A stretch of DNA of 64,000 nucleotides from NCBI GenBank assembly GCA_910575275.1, contig CAJTEE010000002.1:496001-560000 (forward strand), in the 5' to 3' direction. The position numbers and the translations under genes were made by a program. This document shows positions 51,764 through 60,844 of this stretch, piece by piece (within the stretch, counting starts at the first letter, position 1; the number at the start of each line of letters is the position of its first letter). Source of the stretch: Lachnospiraceae bacterium (GTDB lineage: Bacteria > Bacillota > Clostridia > Lachnospirales > Lachnospiraceae). The notes under the pieces are model-generated. The model saw only the letters and a program-made list of their open reading frames with translations, made no database searches and was not told the origin of the DNA.

Positions 51764-53013
51764 TACCAATTCTTTGTAAAGTATGTGTTGTGTTTTCTGA
51801 AAAAACCCGCGGCAGACAGCCCGATCAAACATACTGTTATACCGGTAGGAATCAGCACAAGATAAACCGCATCCTTGAATCGGTCAAACCAAATACCATA
51901 AACCATCTGTCCGGCTGGTTGCGCACATGTAGTGATAGCAGATGTGTAGGCCATTACCTTCCCGATCAGATGACCGGGCGTTTTTTGCTGGATCAGTGAC
52001 ACGGCAAAAATGGAAAAAATGCTGATTGCCGCCTGTATGCCGCAAAAAGCAGCCACATTGACAGAATATCGGACAGCCGGGCCGGATGGAAAAAGGAACA
52101 CGGCTCCGGCCGGAATCATACAGGCTCCAATTGCCGCAAGCATAAGCGACATTCTTTCCGATTTCAGCTTTTCTGTGAGAAGCCCCGCAGCAATACTCCC
52201 CAAAATAGTGGCAACTGCCAGAGAACTTTCTGCTCCGCCGTAATATGCTGCGCCCAGTTTAAGTACTGTCCGTATAAGAAAGGGAAGCCCCACCAGCGTA
52301 ACTCCCATAACGAAAAAGCGTGAGAGCGCTGCCAAAAACAGCAGCTTCCTGATGTCCGGCTGCTCCTTCAGGATGAACCGGAGGCTTTCCAGGAAATCCT
52401 TCTTTATCATAGACAGGAGCTTCCCCTGGCATTTCCCAGGCCGACCATCCAGTTTTATAAAATATTCCAACAGTGCGGTGGTCGAAAAACAACCGACGCT
52501 CGTATGCATCACAGGCTTTAAGCCAATCGCCGCATACAGGATACCACCCAAAAAAGGAGCAGTCAAATAAGCCACGGACGCAGTCGAATTCACGACTGCA
52601 TTTCCCCTGATAATGCCGTCCCCGGTCAGCATTTGCGGAATACATGCCTGCACCGTAGGCGTCTCAAACGCCCCCAAAACGGAAAGTATCACAAGCAGTA
52701 CACCGATCACAGCAACGGCATTCTCTCCTGTCAGGCAAACTGCCGCGGATAAGACAGCAATCCCTGTCAGAGTATCCAGTGCCACCATGATCGTTCTTTT
52801 ATCTGCCCGATCGGCAAAAATGCCGCCCAGCGGTGACAAAAAAATTGTGGGAACTATGGCGATGGATACGATACCGGCAAACACGGCCGCCGAGCCGGTC
52901 GCCTCCAGCACATACATAGACAGCGCCAGTCTTAAGATATAATTGCCAAATAAAGAGCTTACCTGTCCCAATATGAGGAGAGTAAAATTTTTTGTAAACA
53001 ACCTCTGTTTCAT
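51763..53013 (-). CDS. Major facilitator superfamily transporter
   Basis: 416 residues, twelve hydrophobic segments. FTLLILGQVSSLFGNYILRLALSMYV is helix 1 and SPLGGIFADRADKRTIMVALD is the MFS loop between helices 2 and 3. It resembles the EmrB/NreB-like MFS 3 group of drug and solute exporters. It starts 3 bases after the TetR gene stop, so the two are coupled; the regulator probably controls it. Substrate unknown, likely a toxic compound. Confidence 0.88.
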   Translation of the reverse strand: MKQRLFTKNFTLLILGQVSSLFGNYILRLALSMYVLEATGSAAVFAGIVSIAIVPTIFLSPLGGIFADRADKRTIMVALDTLTGIAVLSAAVCLTGENAVAVIGVLLVILSVLGAFETPTVQACIPQMLTGDGIIRGNAVVNSTASVAYLTAPFLGGILYAAIGLKPVMHTSVGCFSTTALLEYFIKLDGRPGKCQGKLLSMIKKDFLESLRFILKEQPDIRKLLFLAALSRFFVMGVTLVGLPFLIRTVLKLGAAYYGGAESSLAVATILGSIAAGLLTEKLKSERMSLMLAAIGACMIPAGAVFLFPSGPAVRYSVNVAAFCGIQAAISIFSIFAVSLIQQKTPGHLIGKVMAYTSAITTCAQPAGQMVYGIWFDRFKDAVYLVLIPTGITVCLIGLSAAGFFRKHNTYFTKNW

Positions 53014-53016
53014 CCG

Positions 53017-53667
53017 CTAACCCCTCCTCTTTTCAGAATTTCCCAGTATCCTTTCTGTCCTCTCGTACATCTCATCGTCTATGATCGGAAGCCCCATTGC
53101 CGAAAGCAGCTCTGCGAGAAAACGGCACTTATGCCGAATTTCTTCTGCATCCGCCGGAAATACGGACGGCAGCAGCCAAAAATTCATAAGCGGGAGCAGC
53201 TCGGAAAGCTCTTTGGCATATTCCGTCCGGAGCGAGCCGTCGCGTCGCCCCTCCTCCATCAATTCCAGCCACAACGGTGTCAGCACTCGTCTGTTCGCCT
53301 GGACCGCAGCCGCCAGGATGCGGGGATCTTTCAGGATCGCGACCGCCTGTGTGTTAATTTTTTCCCGTTCGTCATTGGCTCTGTCAAGTGTAAGCACTTC
53401 CCGAATTTTCTGCAGGCCGGTCAGATCTGAGCGTCCCCTGACCGTCTCAAACGGATTATTTTCAAAAAACAGCCGGTCACCCAATACATGCATGACTTCT
53501 TCCTTGCTCTGGAAAAACCGATAAAACATCCCCTTCGCCCCACCTGCCAGCTCCATGATATCAGCGACAGATGTGTCCTCATATCCCTTCGATAAAAATA
53601 ATTCCTTCGCCGCATCTAAAATCTCTCTTTCCCATTGCTCCGGCGGCTTTTTTACAGGTCTTGCCAA
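53017..53667 (-). CDS. TetR-family regulator
   Basis: 216 residues. The N-terminal HTH is ILDAAKELFLSKGYEDTSVADIMELAGGAKGMFYRFFQSKEEVM. The C-terminal ligand domain is unclassified. The start is TTG at 53667, supported by GGAGGTGAG 5 bases upstream and by the protein beginning MARPVKKPPEQWEREIL. It is autoregulated by implication: direct AATGATT repeats lie in the spacer of its own promoter. First gene of the TetR-MFS operon. Confidence 0.88.
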   Translation of the reverse strand: MARPVKKPPEQWEREILDAAKELFLSKGYEDTSVADIMELAGGAKGMFYRFFQSKEEVMHVLGDRLFFENNPFETVRGRSDLTGLQKIREVLTLDRANDEREKINTQAVAILKDPRILAAAVQANRRVLTPLWLELMEEGRRDGSLRTEYAKELSELLPLMNFWLLPSVFPADAEEIRHKCRFLAELLSAMGLPIIDDEMYERTERILGNSEKRRG

Positions 53668-53680
53668 CTCGTCTCACCTC

Positions 53681-53709
53681 CGTATAATCATTATTGAATC
53701 ATTTGTCAA
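53681..53709 (-). promoter_or_regulatory. Promoter and likely operator of the TetR-MFS operon
   Basis: Minus strand TTGACA (53704-53709), 17-base spacer, TATACG (53681-53686). The spacer contains AATGATT twice (direct repeats 11 bases apart), which may be the repressor site. Confidence 0.6.
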
Positions 53710-53911
53710 CAGCCTCGAATCACCTTTTACTTCTTCTTTACGGATTTCCGATCGTATAACCCCTTTCAAGGTCTCTGTCCAGCATTTGCTCTCCGTACCG
53801 AAGATTTGCTTGTAAATCCGATCATTTTATTTTATCATTGTCGTATCGGCGGCACAAAAGCACATTTTTTCAGGCCGAGAACATAAAAACTGATACGGGA
53901 GGCTCAAAAAC

Positions 53912-54409
53912 ATGTATATTTCGGACATCATGGTAAAAATGATTCATCGCTCCAACGGAAACTGTCATGACATCAATCATTTTTTAAAGGTCTACGCCTA
54001 TGCGAGGACGATCGCCGAGCGTGAAGGCATATCATTCCAGGAACAAATGACTGTCGAAATTGCCGCCATTTTACATGATATCGCGTGTCCTCTATGTCGC
54101 GAAAAATATGGAAACACAAACGGAAAATATCAGGAGGCAGAGGGTATTATTCTGGCCGAAGAATTTTTAAAGGACTTTACACTTCCCACTCAAATGGCGG
54201 AGCGTGTCGTCTTCCTCGTCGGCCATCACCACACCCCGCAGGCTGTCTGCGGAATCGACTACCAGATCCTCCTGGAAGCCGATTATCTCGTAAATGCGGA
54301 TGAATCCCATTACTCAAAAGAAGCGATCCGCCATACCATGGAAACGATGTTTCGCACCACGACAGGGCGCGCGCTTTTAGAATCCGTTTACCTCTCCCAT
54401 CAAACCTGA
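53912..54409 (+). CDS. HD-domain phosphohydrolase-like protein
   Basis: 165 residues. Metal-binding residues of the HD superfamily are visible: H at CHDINHFLK, the HD pair in AAILHDIACP, the GHHHTP segment (two His), and D in LLEADYLVNADE. This small class hydrolyses nucleotides or phosphodiesters; substrate unknown. GGGAGG lies upstream of the ATG. It is divergent from the TetR gene; the 53710-53911 gap shows no other gene. Confidence 0.85.
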   Translation: MYISDIMVKMIHRSNGNCHDINHFLKVYAYARTIAEREGISFQEQMTVEIAAILHDIACPLCREKYGNTNGKYQEAEGIILAEEFLKDFTLPTQMAERVVFLVGHHHTPQAVCGIDYQILLEADYLVNADESHYSKEAIRHTMETMFRTTTGRALLESVYLSHQT

Positions 54410-54471
54410 TTTCCTTCTCAAACTCCGTTCCCTATCCGGACTCCAGCCGCCTTTTTTCGCACTCAAATCAA

Positions 54472-54538
54472 AAGCCGGGACAGACAATCGACTCACCAAG
54501 CCAACTGGCTTCAGTGTCTCGTTTGTCCGTCCCGGCTT
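54472..54538 (-). terminator. Long hairpin terminator between convergent genes
   Basis: AAGCCGGGACAGACAA (54472-54487) pairs with TTGTCCGTCCCGGCTT (54523-54538) with one mismatch. On the minus strand it ends GGCTTTTGATTTG, so it best serves the SGNH gene. Confidence 0.65.
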
Positions 54539-54573
54539 CTGTAAGCCGCCGCTTCCTGTCTGAATGGTCCGCC

Positions 54574-55989
54574 TCACCCCGGCAGTCCCACACCCACGCA
54601 CTTCAAAAACGTCCTCTGGCCGTGGCTGTAAATCAGTACGTTCACCCCATCCTGCACCTTCGACTGATCCGACCGATCCATAATTAACTCCATCCGCAGC
54701 ACGCCGTTTCCTTCTCTGTCATACTCCGTATGCCCGCGGAGCACCAGGTCATCCTCATTTAACACCAGGCTCCAGAGGCACGATTCCGCCCCCATCGAGT
54801 CAAAGATCCACTCTCCGGCCTGCCCGAGGACAAATCCGCCGCCTCGCTCAAACATCTCCCGCGTGACGCCGGCCTGTTCGAGCACCGGCCAAATCTCCTC
54901 CTCATACCGTCTATAAGCCCCGTCAAGTGAAAAAGCCGCCGTATACTCTCCCTCCGGGAGCAGGGAAAGGACCTCCTTGAGGCTCTCCGCCATCAGAAGC
55001 TTCCGATCCGTATGCACACTGCGGTAGCGCACAAGTCTTTCTTCAAACACAGCGGCCTCGTCTTTCTCCCCCCGCTTATCGGCCAATCCTGTCTCTGTGG
55101 AAAGCCACCGTCCAAGAAAGGCCGACACCTTCTCCTGCCCCCGGATATTCAGATGATGTCCATCCGCAAAGTCCGCGGCAAGTAGGGCCATCGACTCGTA
55201 CGCTTCGGGCGTATTGACATCACAGTAGGGGATGCCCCGGCCCGCCGCCCACTCCCGGACCCAGCGGTTTTGCGCCCCCGCCTCCTCTGTATCATAGGCC
55301 GGAAGATTTACGAGCACCAGGCGGCAGCCCTTCTCCTCACAGAGCGCCTGTATCCGTTCCAAATACCAAAGTTCCCTCTCTCTTACGGTGCTCGCCTCCG
55401 GATCCTGTTCGAAGCCTGCGTAAATTTTTGTCTCTCCCTGCACCTCCGTGCGTCCCATGCAGCCCATCACATCATACTCTTTTCTGGCATCGTTCCTCGT
55501 GATCTCTTTCCAGCGGTTGTGGTATCGGAAAAACGGCAAGAACCACACCGGGCTCTCGTCAATCACATCACGGTACATTGCAAACCGGAGCCAGAGATCG
55601 GCGATCATCGGCAGGCTCGAAAGCTTGTTGCTGATTGTCAAAAAATCATCCGGCCGCGTCAGGCTCTCAAAATCCAGCACCACGACCTCGGGGCTCTGCC
55701 GGTTTAATACATCCTGCATCACATAATACGTCGTGCCGATGTACTGTCCGGCGGCACAGAAATTATAGGACATGATCCCGGCCGTATCCCAGACCGTCAG
55801 CGGATTCAGATCGTTCGCCCCCTGGCTGGTCCCGAAAAAAAGCGCCTGGCAGCCATCCGCATCCTTTGTATCCGTCGTCACGTAGCTTCGTACATTCGTG
55901 TTTAGCACTCCGTTTGCGATCCGGCCGATCCCCAGTACAAGCAAAAGGAAAACGCCTCCGCCAAGCACATGTGCCATCCGCTTTTTCAT
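54574..55989 (-). CDS. SGNH-hydrolase-like protein (DltD/AlgX type), partner of MBOAT
   Basis: 471 residues from MKKRMAHVLGGGVFLL. One N-terminal membrane anchor, then an extracellular SGNH fold: ALFFGTSQGANDLNP with the nucleophile serine, VVVLDFESLTRP, and the C-terminal DGHHLNIRGQEKV carrying the Asp-His dyad. Such proteins transfer acyl groups to cell-surface polymers together with a membrane-bound O-acyltransferase. GGAGG lies 6 bases before the ATG at 55989. The C-terminal 170 residues form an extra domain of unknown fold. Confidence 0.8.
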   Translation of the reverse strand: MKKRMAHVLGGGVFLLLVLGIGRIANGVLNTNVRSYVTTDTKDADGCQALFFGTSQGANDLNPLTVWDTAGIMSYNFCAAGQYIGTTYYVMQDVLNRQSPEVVVLDFESLTRPDDFLTISNKLSSLPMIADLWLRFAMYRDVIDESPVWFLPFFRYHNRWKEITRNDARKEYDVMGCMGRTEVQGETKIYAGFEQDPEASTVRERELWYLERIQALCEEKGCRLVLVNLPAYDTEEAGAQNRWVREWAAGRGIPYCDVNTPEAYESMALLAADFADGHHLNIRGQEKVSAFLGRWLSTETGLADKRGEKDEAAVFEERLVRYRSVHTDRKLLMAESLKEVLSLLPEGEYTAAFSLDGAYRRYEEEIWPVLEQAGVTREMFERGGGFVLGQAGEWIFDSMGAESCLWSLVLNEDDLVLRGHTEYDREGNGVLRMELIMDRSDQSKVQDGVNVLIYSHGQRTFLKCVGVGLPG

Positions 55990-56011
55990 CCATGGCCTCC
56001 TCAATCATCCA

Positions 56012-56050
56012 TTAGAACATATCTGAAACCTGCTTTCTGACGTGCTCTAA
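56012..56050 (+). repeat. Minimal family A palindrome
   Basis: TTAGAACATATCTGAAA and TTTCTGACGTGCTCTAA are imperfect inverted arms around CCTGC. The right arm resembles the AGAGCGTGTCTGAAA terminus of the repeat at 4061. It overlaps the MBOAT stop codon. Confidence 0.45.
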
Positions 56051-57531
56051 AACTGAAAATATAAAAACTGGATCTGGGTCACGTCGATGCCGTAGACGCC
56101 GAAGATCAGCGTAGCAAACAAAAGGATCAAAAGCACGAGCCACCGAAACCAGAGACACTGCTCCCTTAAAAAGGCGTCAAGCTGCTGCCCTTTCTTATAT
56201 CGTACAAAATCTACAAGGAACAGCGCGAAAAGCCCGAACAGGAGTACATGCGTCTCCTGCCGGTCCATTCCCCAGATATACCAGGAACCGTCAAACCAGG
56301 ACCACCAGTCCACACGCGTTGCGATACGCCAAAGATACGTAAGTGCCGCGCGTATGCTCTCCGCCCGGAAAAACACCCAGGCACAGACTGTCAAAAAAAA
56401 TGTCAGAAGTGACTGCCCGAACCGATAGCTGAAGCTTTTCACCTTCACATGAAAGGCTGTGTTGAAGCGCTCCACGGCCGGAGAAAGCTCTTTTTCCGCG
56501 ATCTGATACAAGGCATGGATCCCGCCCCAGGCCACATAGCTCCAACTCGCACCGTGCCACAGTCCGCTGACGAGGAAGGTGACAAGCAGATTATAGTAAC
56601 GCCGCAGCTTCGTGCACCGGCTCCCGCCGAGCGGAATGTATAGATAATCCCGAAACCAGGTGCTCAGAGAAATATGCCAGCGCCGCCAGAAATCCTGGAT
56701 ATTGACGGCAAAATACGGGGTGTTGAAATTTTCCATCAGAGAAAAGCCAAGCACCTTTGCGGCGCCGACGGCGATCAGGGAATAGCTGGCGAAATCACAG
56801 TAAATCTGAAGGGAAAAGCCGACGGCCCCAACGATCAGCGGCGTGGACTGATATAAATAATAATCGGCGAAAATCCGGTCCACCATGACGCCCAGGCGAT
56901 CTGCGATCACAAGCTTCTGGAAGTACCCCCACAGCATCAGCGTAAGCCCCCCCGTGACCCGTTCATAGTCAAATTTAACCGTCTGCGGCACGCTGCGAAG
57001 CTGTGTAAGCAGATTTTTTGAACGCTCGATCGGCCCCGCCACGAGCTGCGGAAAAAAGGAGACAAACAAAGCATAACGCAGAGGATTTTTCTCCGCACGG
57101 ATCTCTCCCCTGTACACATCCATTGTATACCCCAACGCCTGAAAGGTATAAAACGAAATCCCCACCGGCAGCAGCACATGAAACGGCTTTTCAATCGGAT
57201 GCGTATGCAAAAGAGACCCGACCCGATTCACATTGGCGAGCAGAAAATCAAAATATTTAAAACAGATAAGGAGCCCTAGGTTCAGGAAAAAGCTCACGAA
57301 CACGATGCCCTTCCTCTGCTTCGCTCCCTGAATCCGCTCAAGTGCCAGACCACTCGCATACGTGACTCCTGTCGAAAACGCGATCAAAAGCGCATATTTC
57401 GGGTTCCAGCCCATATAAAAATAGTAGCTGGCCCCCAAGAGCCACAGATACCGCACTCTCCCGGGCAAAAGGAAATACACGGCCGTTACGGCCGGAAAAA
57501 ACATAAAAAAATCCAGTGAATGAAACAGCAT
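56047..57531 (-). CDS. Membrane-bound O-acyltransferase (MBOAT)
   Basis: 494 residues, about ten to twelve membrane segments. The MBOAT motifs are FVSFFPQLVAGPIERSKNLLTQL near residue 152, DFWRRWHISLSTWFRDYLYIPLGG near residue 284, and the active-site histidine in LVSGLWHGASWSYVAWGG near residue 330. It resembles AlgI/DltB acyltransferases that move acyl groups across the membrane. The downstream SGNH protein (57 bases away) is the usual partner. No dltA/dltC carrier genes are nearby, so acetyl transfer to a wall polymer is more likely than D-alanylation (inference). Confidence 0.9.
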   Translation of the reverse strand: MLFHSLDFFMFFPAVTAVYFLLPGRVRYLWLLGASYYFYMGWNPKYALLIAFSTGVTYASGLALERIQGAKQRKGIVFVSFFLNLGLLICFKYFDFLLANVNRVGSLLHTHPIEKPFHVLLPVGISFYTFQALGYTMDVYRGEIRAEKNPLRYALFVSFFPQLVAGPIERSKNLLTQLRSVPQTVKFDYERVTGGLTLMLWGYFQKLVIADRLGVMVDRIFADYYLYQSTPLIVGAVGFSLQIYCDFASYSLIAVGAAKVLGFSLMENFNTPYFAVNIQDFWRRWHISLSTWFRDYLYIPLGGSRCTKLRRYYNLLVTFLVSGLWHGASWSYVAWGGIHALYQIAEKELSPAVERFNTAFHVKVKSFSYRFGQSLLTFFLTVCAWVFFRAESIRAALTYLWRIATRVDWWSWFDGSWYIWGMDRQETHVLLFGLFALFLVDFVRYKKGQQLDAFLREQCLWFRWLVLLILLFATLIFGVYGIDVTQIQFLYFQF

Positions 57532-57544
57532 GAATTCCTATCCT

Positions 57545-57655
57545 TAAAAAAGTGTGCGCTTTGTTCACACGCGTGCTGGAGTACCCAAACGAAGCGCGAG
57601 GCCATGCTTTATTGGGTCAGACTCTGCGCATCCTGGCCCGGCAGAGCCTTTTGTC
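57545..57655 (+). repeat. Intergenic repeat, family B, copy 2
   Basis: It starts TAAAAAAGTGTGCGC and ends CATCCTGGCCCGGCA-x2-GCCTTTTGTC, as in the copy at 17332. Its right end runs up to and into the proA stop codon (57654-57656). It fills the whole gap between proA and the MBOAT gene. Confidence 0.6.
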
Positions 57656-58901
57656 ATCGAATCTGTCCGTTCCCGTAAACGATGAATTTCGTGGAGGTCA
57701 GAGCCAAAAGCCCCATCGGGCCTCTCGCATGAAGCTTCTGTGTGCTGATGCCAATCTCCGCGCCGAAGCCGAACTCAAAGCCGTCCGTAAACCGCGTCGA
57801 GGCATTCACGTAGACCGCTGCGGCATCCACCTCGTTCAAAAACTGCTGCGCATTCGCATAGTCCTTTGTGATGATGGCTTCGGAATGGCCTGTATTGTAG
57901 CGGTTGATATGCGCAATGGCCTCATCCACGGAGCCAACCACCTTGCAGGAGAGGATATAGTCCAGATATTCCTTCCCCCAGTCCTCCTCTGTCGCCTCTT
58001 TGAACTCCCCGACCACCGCACGCGAAGCCGCGTCGGCACGGATCTCCACCTGCTTCTCGTCGAGGCGCTTTTTCATGAGCGGCAGAAAATCCTTCGCAAT
58101 TTTTTCATGCACCAGCACGGATTCGCAGGCGTTGCAGACCCCGATGCGCTGTGTCTTCGCATTAAACAGGATATCCAGAGCCATGTTAAAATCAGCCGAT
58201 TCATCCACATAAATATGGCAGTTGCCGGTTCCGGTCTCGATGACCGGCACCGTACTGTTTTCGACGACAGTCTTTATGAGCCCCGCGCCACCCCTGGGAA
58301 TCAAAACGTCCAGGTATCGGTTCAGACGCATGAACTCCCGTGCCGTCTCCCGGTTCGTGTCCGCCAAAAGCTGCACCGCATCGGCAGGGATTCCCGCCTT
58401 CAGGAGCCCGGCCCGAAGCGCTCTTGTAATCGCCTGGTTTGACTCGAGCGCGTCGCTCCCGCCGCGCAGCACCGCCGCGTTCCCCGCCTTAAAACAGAGG
58501 GCAAACGCATCCGCCGTCACATTGGGACGCGCCTCATAGATGATGCCGACCACTCCCATCGGCACCCGCTTCTGGCCGATCAGAAGGCCGTTGGGACGCT
58601 TTTTCATTGAAATGACCTCACCGACCGGGTCATCTAAGGACGCGACCTGGTGCATCCCTTCCACAATACCGGTAATCCGCTCCGGCGTCAGAAGCAGACG
58701 GTCCACAAGCCCTTCTGGCATCCCCTTTTTCCTTGCGGCGTCAATATCCCGCTCATTTGCCGCCAGGATATCGGCCTTCCGCGCAAGCAGCGCCTCCGCG
58801 GCCGCCAAAAGCCCCTGGTTCTTCTCATCCGCCTCCAGCTTTCCAATCGCAAACGAGGCCTCCTTTGCCCTTTGTCCAATCTCTGTCAGTGTCATATTCA
58901 T
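57654..58901 (-). CDS. proA: Gamma-glutamyl phosphate reductase
   Basis: 415 residues. It reduces glutamyl phosphate to glutamate semialdehyde (proline synthesis). [53 protein letters not shown] and [15 protein letters not shown] (catalytic cysteine near residue 258) are conserved. It is the last gene of proB-DUF896-5FCL-proA, about 140 bases after the 5-FCL gene. Its stop codon coincides with the end of a family B repeat. Confidence 0.96.
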   Translation of the reverse strand: MNMTLTEIGQRAKEASFAIGKLEADEKNQGLLAAAEALLARKADILAANERDIDAARKKGMPEGLVDRLLLTPERITGIVEGMHQVASLDDPVGEVISMKKRPNGLLIGQKRVPMGVVGIIYEARPNVTADAFALCFKAGNAAVLRGGSDALESNQAITRALRAGLLKAGIPADAVQLLADTNRETAREFMRLNRYLDVLIPRGGAGLIKTVVENSTVPVIETGTGNCHIYVDESADFNMALDILFNAKTQRIGVCNACESVLVHEKIAKDFLPLMKKRLDEKQVEIRADAASRAVVGEFKEATEEDWGKEYLDYILSCKVVGSVDEAIAHINRYNTGHSEAIITKDYANAQQFLNEVDAAAVYVNASTRFTDGFEFGFGAEIGISTQKLHARGPMGLLALTSTKFIVYGNGQIR

Positions 58902-59044
58902 GCCCCTTTTCTATTATTTCCATATATCTGAAAGCCGTTCACAGATGCATCCGTCAACAGCTCCATTCCGCATAGGCACACAAAACCCGCCGTCTATGCC
59001 GCGCCGCGTACCCGCACAAATCCCGGTAACCGGAAGGCCGGCTG

Positions 59045-59647
59045 TTACGGCCGGCACCACAGGCCGGCCTGGATAATCCGCTCCGGTGTCACGATCCAGG
59101 CCACGCGCATATCGTCTGCCCCTTCGGGGATATCGTCCCTGATCTGGCATTCGTACGCGATCCCCACGCTCGTAATCCCCGGCCGCGCCGCGAAGAAACG
59201 GTCATAATACCCGCCTCCTTTCCCGAGGCGTCTCCCATCCGGCGCAAATGCCAGTCCCGGCGTAAGCACGGTAATCCGTTCTCCCGGTACAGGCGCAGAA
59301 AGCGGCTCTGCCTTCGCCTCCGGCTCTAATATCCCAAAACGGCCTTTCTTAAGCTCCGAAATCGAGCGCACCCACTCAAAGGACATGTCGCCGTCTTTCG
59401 GCCCTGTCCTTGGCAGGGCAAGCCGTTTTCCTTCCGTCAGGATTCTCTCTAAAAATCCCTGTGTCCCGGGCTCCCAGGAAAGCGGTGCATAGGCGTACAC
59501 CCATTCCGCCTCCCGAAGCAGACTGCTCTCCGTGATCCGCTCCTCTATCCTGGCATCCCATTCGGCACGCTGCTCCCTGCCAATATCCGAAAGCGCTGCC
59601 CGCATGATGCTTCGAAGCTCAGCCTTTCTCGTTTTCAGCGTTTCCAT
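59045..59647 (-). CDS. 5-formyltetrahydrofolate cyclo-ligase
   Basis: 200 residues. It converts 5-formyl-THF to 5,10-methenyl-THF with ATP. RKAELRSIMRAAL at the N-terminus and FAPDGRRLGKGGGYYDRFFA (folate and phosphate loop) are family hallmarks. Its start lies inside the end of the DUF896 gene (29-base overlap), so it is translated with it. It is placed between proB and proA, which is unusual. Confidence 0.9.
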   Translation of the reverse strand: METLKTRKAELRSIMRAALSDIGREQRAEWDARIEERITESSLLREAEWVYAYAPLSWEPGTQGFLERILTEGKRLALPRTGPKDGDMSFEWVRSISELKKGRFGILEPEAKAEPLSAPVPGERITVLTPGLAFAPDGRRLGKGGGYYDRFFAARPGITSVGIAYECQIRDDIPEGADDMRVAWIVTPERIIQAGLWCRP

Positions 59648-59846
59648 GCTTTTTCCCCAGATCCGTGATCGTCCCGTCGCTCTCCTGAATGGAGATCGTA
59701 TTTAGCGTCCCACGCATGTTGCGGCGGATATCGGCAATATACTGCTTCCGCAGCCGGTCCTGCTCCGCTTTCTCCTCGTCGGTCAGGCCCACGGACTGCG
59801 ATTTATGGTACAGGGTATTGATCCGGTCGATCCCCTCCTGATTCAT
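59619..59846 (-). CDS. DUF896 (YnzC-type) small protein
   Basis: 75 residues. It matches the DUF896/UPF0291 pattern: IDRINTLYHKSQSVGLTDEEKAEQDRLRKQYIADIRRNMRGTL, a helical hairpin. The biochemical role of the family is unknown; in Bacillus the relative YnzC is linked to the SOS region. It is 15 bases after proB and overlaps the next gene by 29 bases. Confidence 0.9.
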   Translation of the reverse strand: MNQEGIDRINTLYHKSQSVGLTDEEKAEQDRLRKQYIADIRRNMRGTLNTISIQESDGTITDLGKKHGNAENEKG

Positions 59847-59861
59847 ACTCGATGCACCTCC

Positions 59862-60713
59862 TTATCCATGCACGCTCTCGATGTAATCGAGCAACGCAAA
59901 ATCCGAGCTCTTATGGGCCGTAAACAGAGTGCCCGTCTCCTTGCCTTCCAGGATGTCCCACAAAACCGACACATCGTCGCCGTTGGCGATCACCATATCG
60001 CTTCCGCTGTCCGCGGCGATGCGGGCCGCGTGAAGCTTAGCCGCCATGCCGCCGGTCCCCACATCGCTGCCCGTCGTGGACTTGCCCATAGACATAAGCT
60101 CCTCGGACAGCTCGTCTACCTGGCTGATGAAATGCGCGTCGGGATTCTTTTTCGGGTCGTCCGAATACAGCCCGTCGATGTCCGATAAGAGGATCAGAAG
60201 ATCCGCGTTGGTCAGGGCTGCCACGATGGCCGAGAGCCGGTCGTTATCGCCGAATTTGATCTCATACGTGGAAACCGTATCGTTTTCGTTGACGACCGGC
60301 ACCGTACCAAGCTTCAAAAGCTCGTCGAAGGTGTTGCGGGCGTTGGCCCTGGACACGTTATCCACGATCGTATTTTTCGTCATGAGAACCTGCGCCGCGG
60401 TCTGGTTATACTCGGAAAACAGCCGCTGATAGACCATCATGAGTCTGGCCTGCCCCACCGCCGCATGGGCCTGCTTTTCCGCCACCGTCTGCGCTTTCGG
60501 ACAACCGAGCGCCTGCCGCCCTGCCGCGATTGCGCCTGAAGAAACAAGGATGACCTCCTTGCCCATGCCGCGCAGATCACTGATCACACGGATCAGCTTC
60601 TCGATCTTCGCAAAATTCAGATCCCCTGTCTCCTCGTGCGTCAAGGACGACGAACCGATCTTGATCACGATGCGTTTCTTATCTTTCAGTCTCTCTCTTG
60701 CCGACTGGCTCAT
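59862..60713 (-). CDS. proB: Glutamate 5-kinase without PUA domain
   Basis: 283 residues. It phosphorylates glutamate for proline synthesis. KKRIVIKIGSSSLT is the amino-acid kinase N-terminus, VILVSSGAIAAGRQALG follows, and NENDTVSTYEIKFGDNDRLSAIVAAL and GTGGMAAKLHAA are the catalytic loops. The C-terminal PUA domain present in E. coli and B. subtilis enzymes is absent, so this is the short type. GGAGA is well placed. It heads the proB-DUF896-5FCL-proA unit. No T-box leader was seen upstream. Confidence 0.95.
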   Translation of the reverse strand: MSQSARERLKDKKRIVIKIGSSSLTHEETGDLNFAKIEKLIRVISDLRGMGKEVILVSSGAIAAGRQALGCPKAQTVAEKQAHAAVGQARLMMVYQRLFSEYNQTAAQVLMTKNTIVDNVSRANARNTFDELLKLGTVPVVNENDTVSTYEIKFGDNDRLSAIVAALTNADLLILLSDIDGLYSDDPKKNPDAHFISQVDELSEELMSMGKSTTGSDVGTGGMAAKLHAARIAADSGSDMVIANGDDVSVLWDILEGKETGTLFTAHKSSDFALLDYIESVHG

Positions 60714-60844
60714 ATTTCATTCTCCTCTCAACCGATTGGCCGTACAGCCTGCATATCCCTTCCGCGCCCTCAGCCTCCGCGTGAGGGCGCGTCTGCCGTT
60801 TCCTGTACGCGTCTCCGCCTGTCCCCGGCGTCTGTCCCGCCGCG

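Noticed and set aside
60714-60844. T-box leader before proB
   Set aside because: No AGGGTGG-type T-box motif or specifier-loop structure was found in the 131-base gap.
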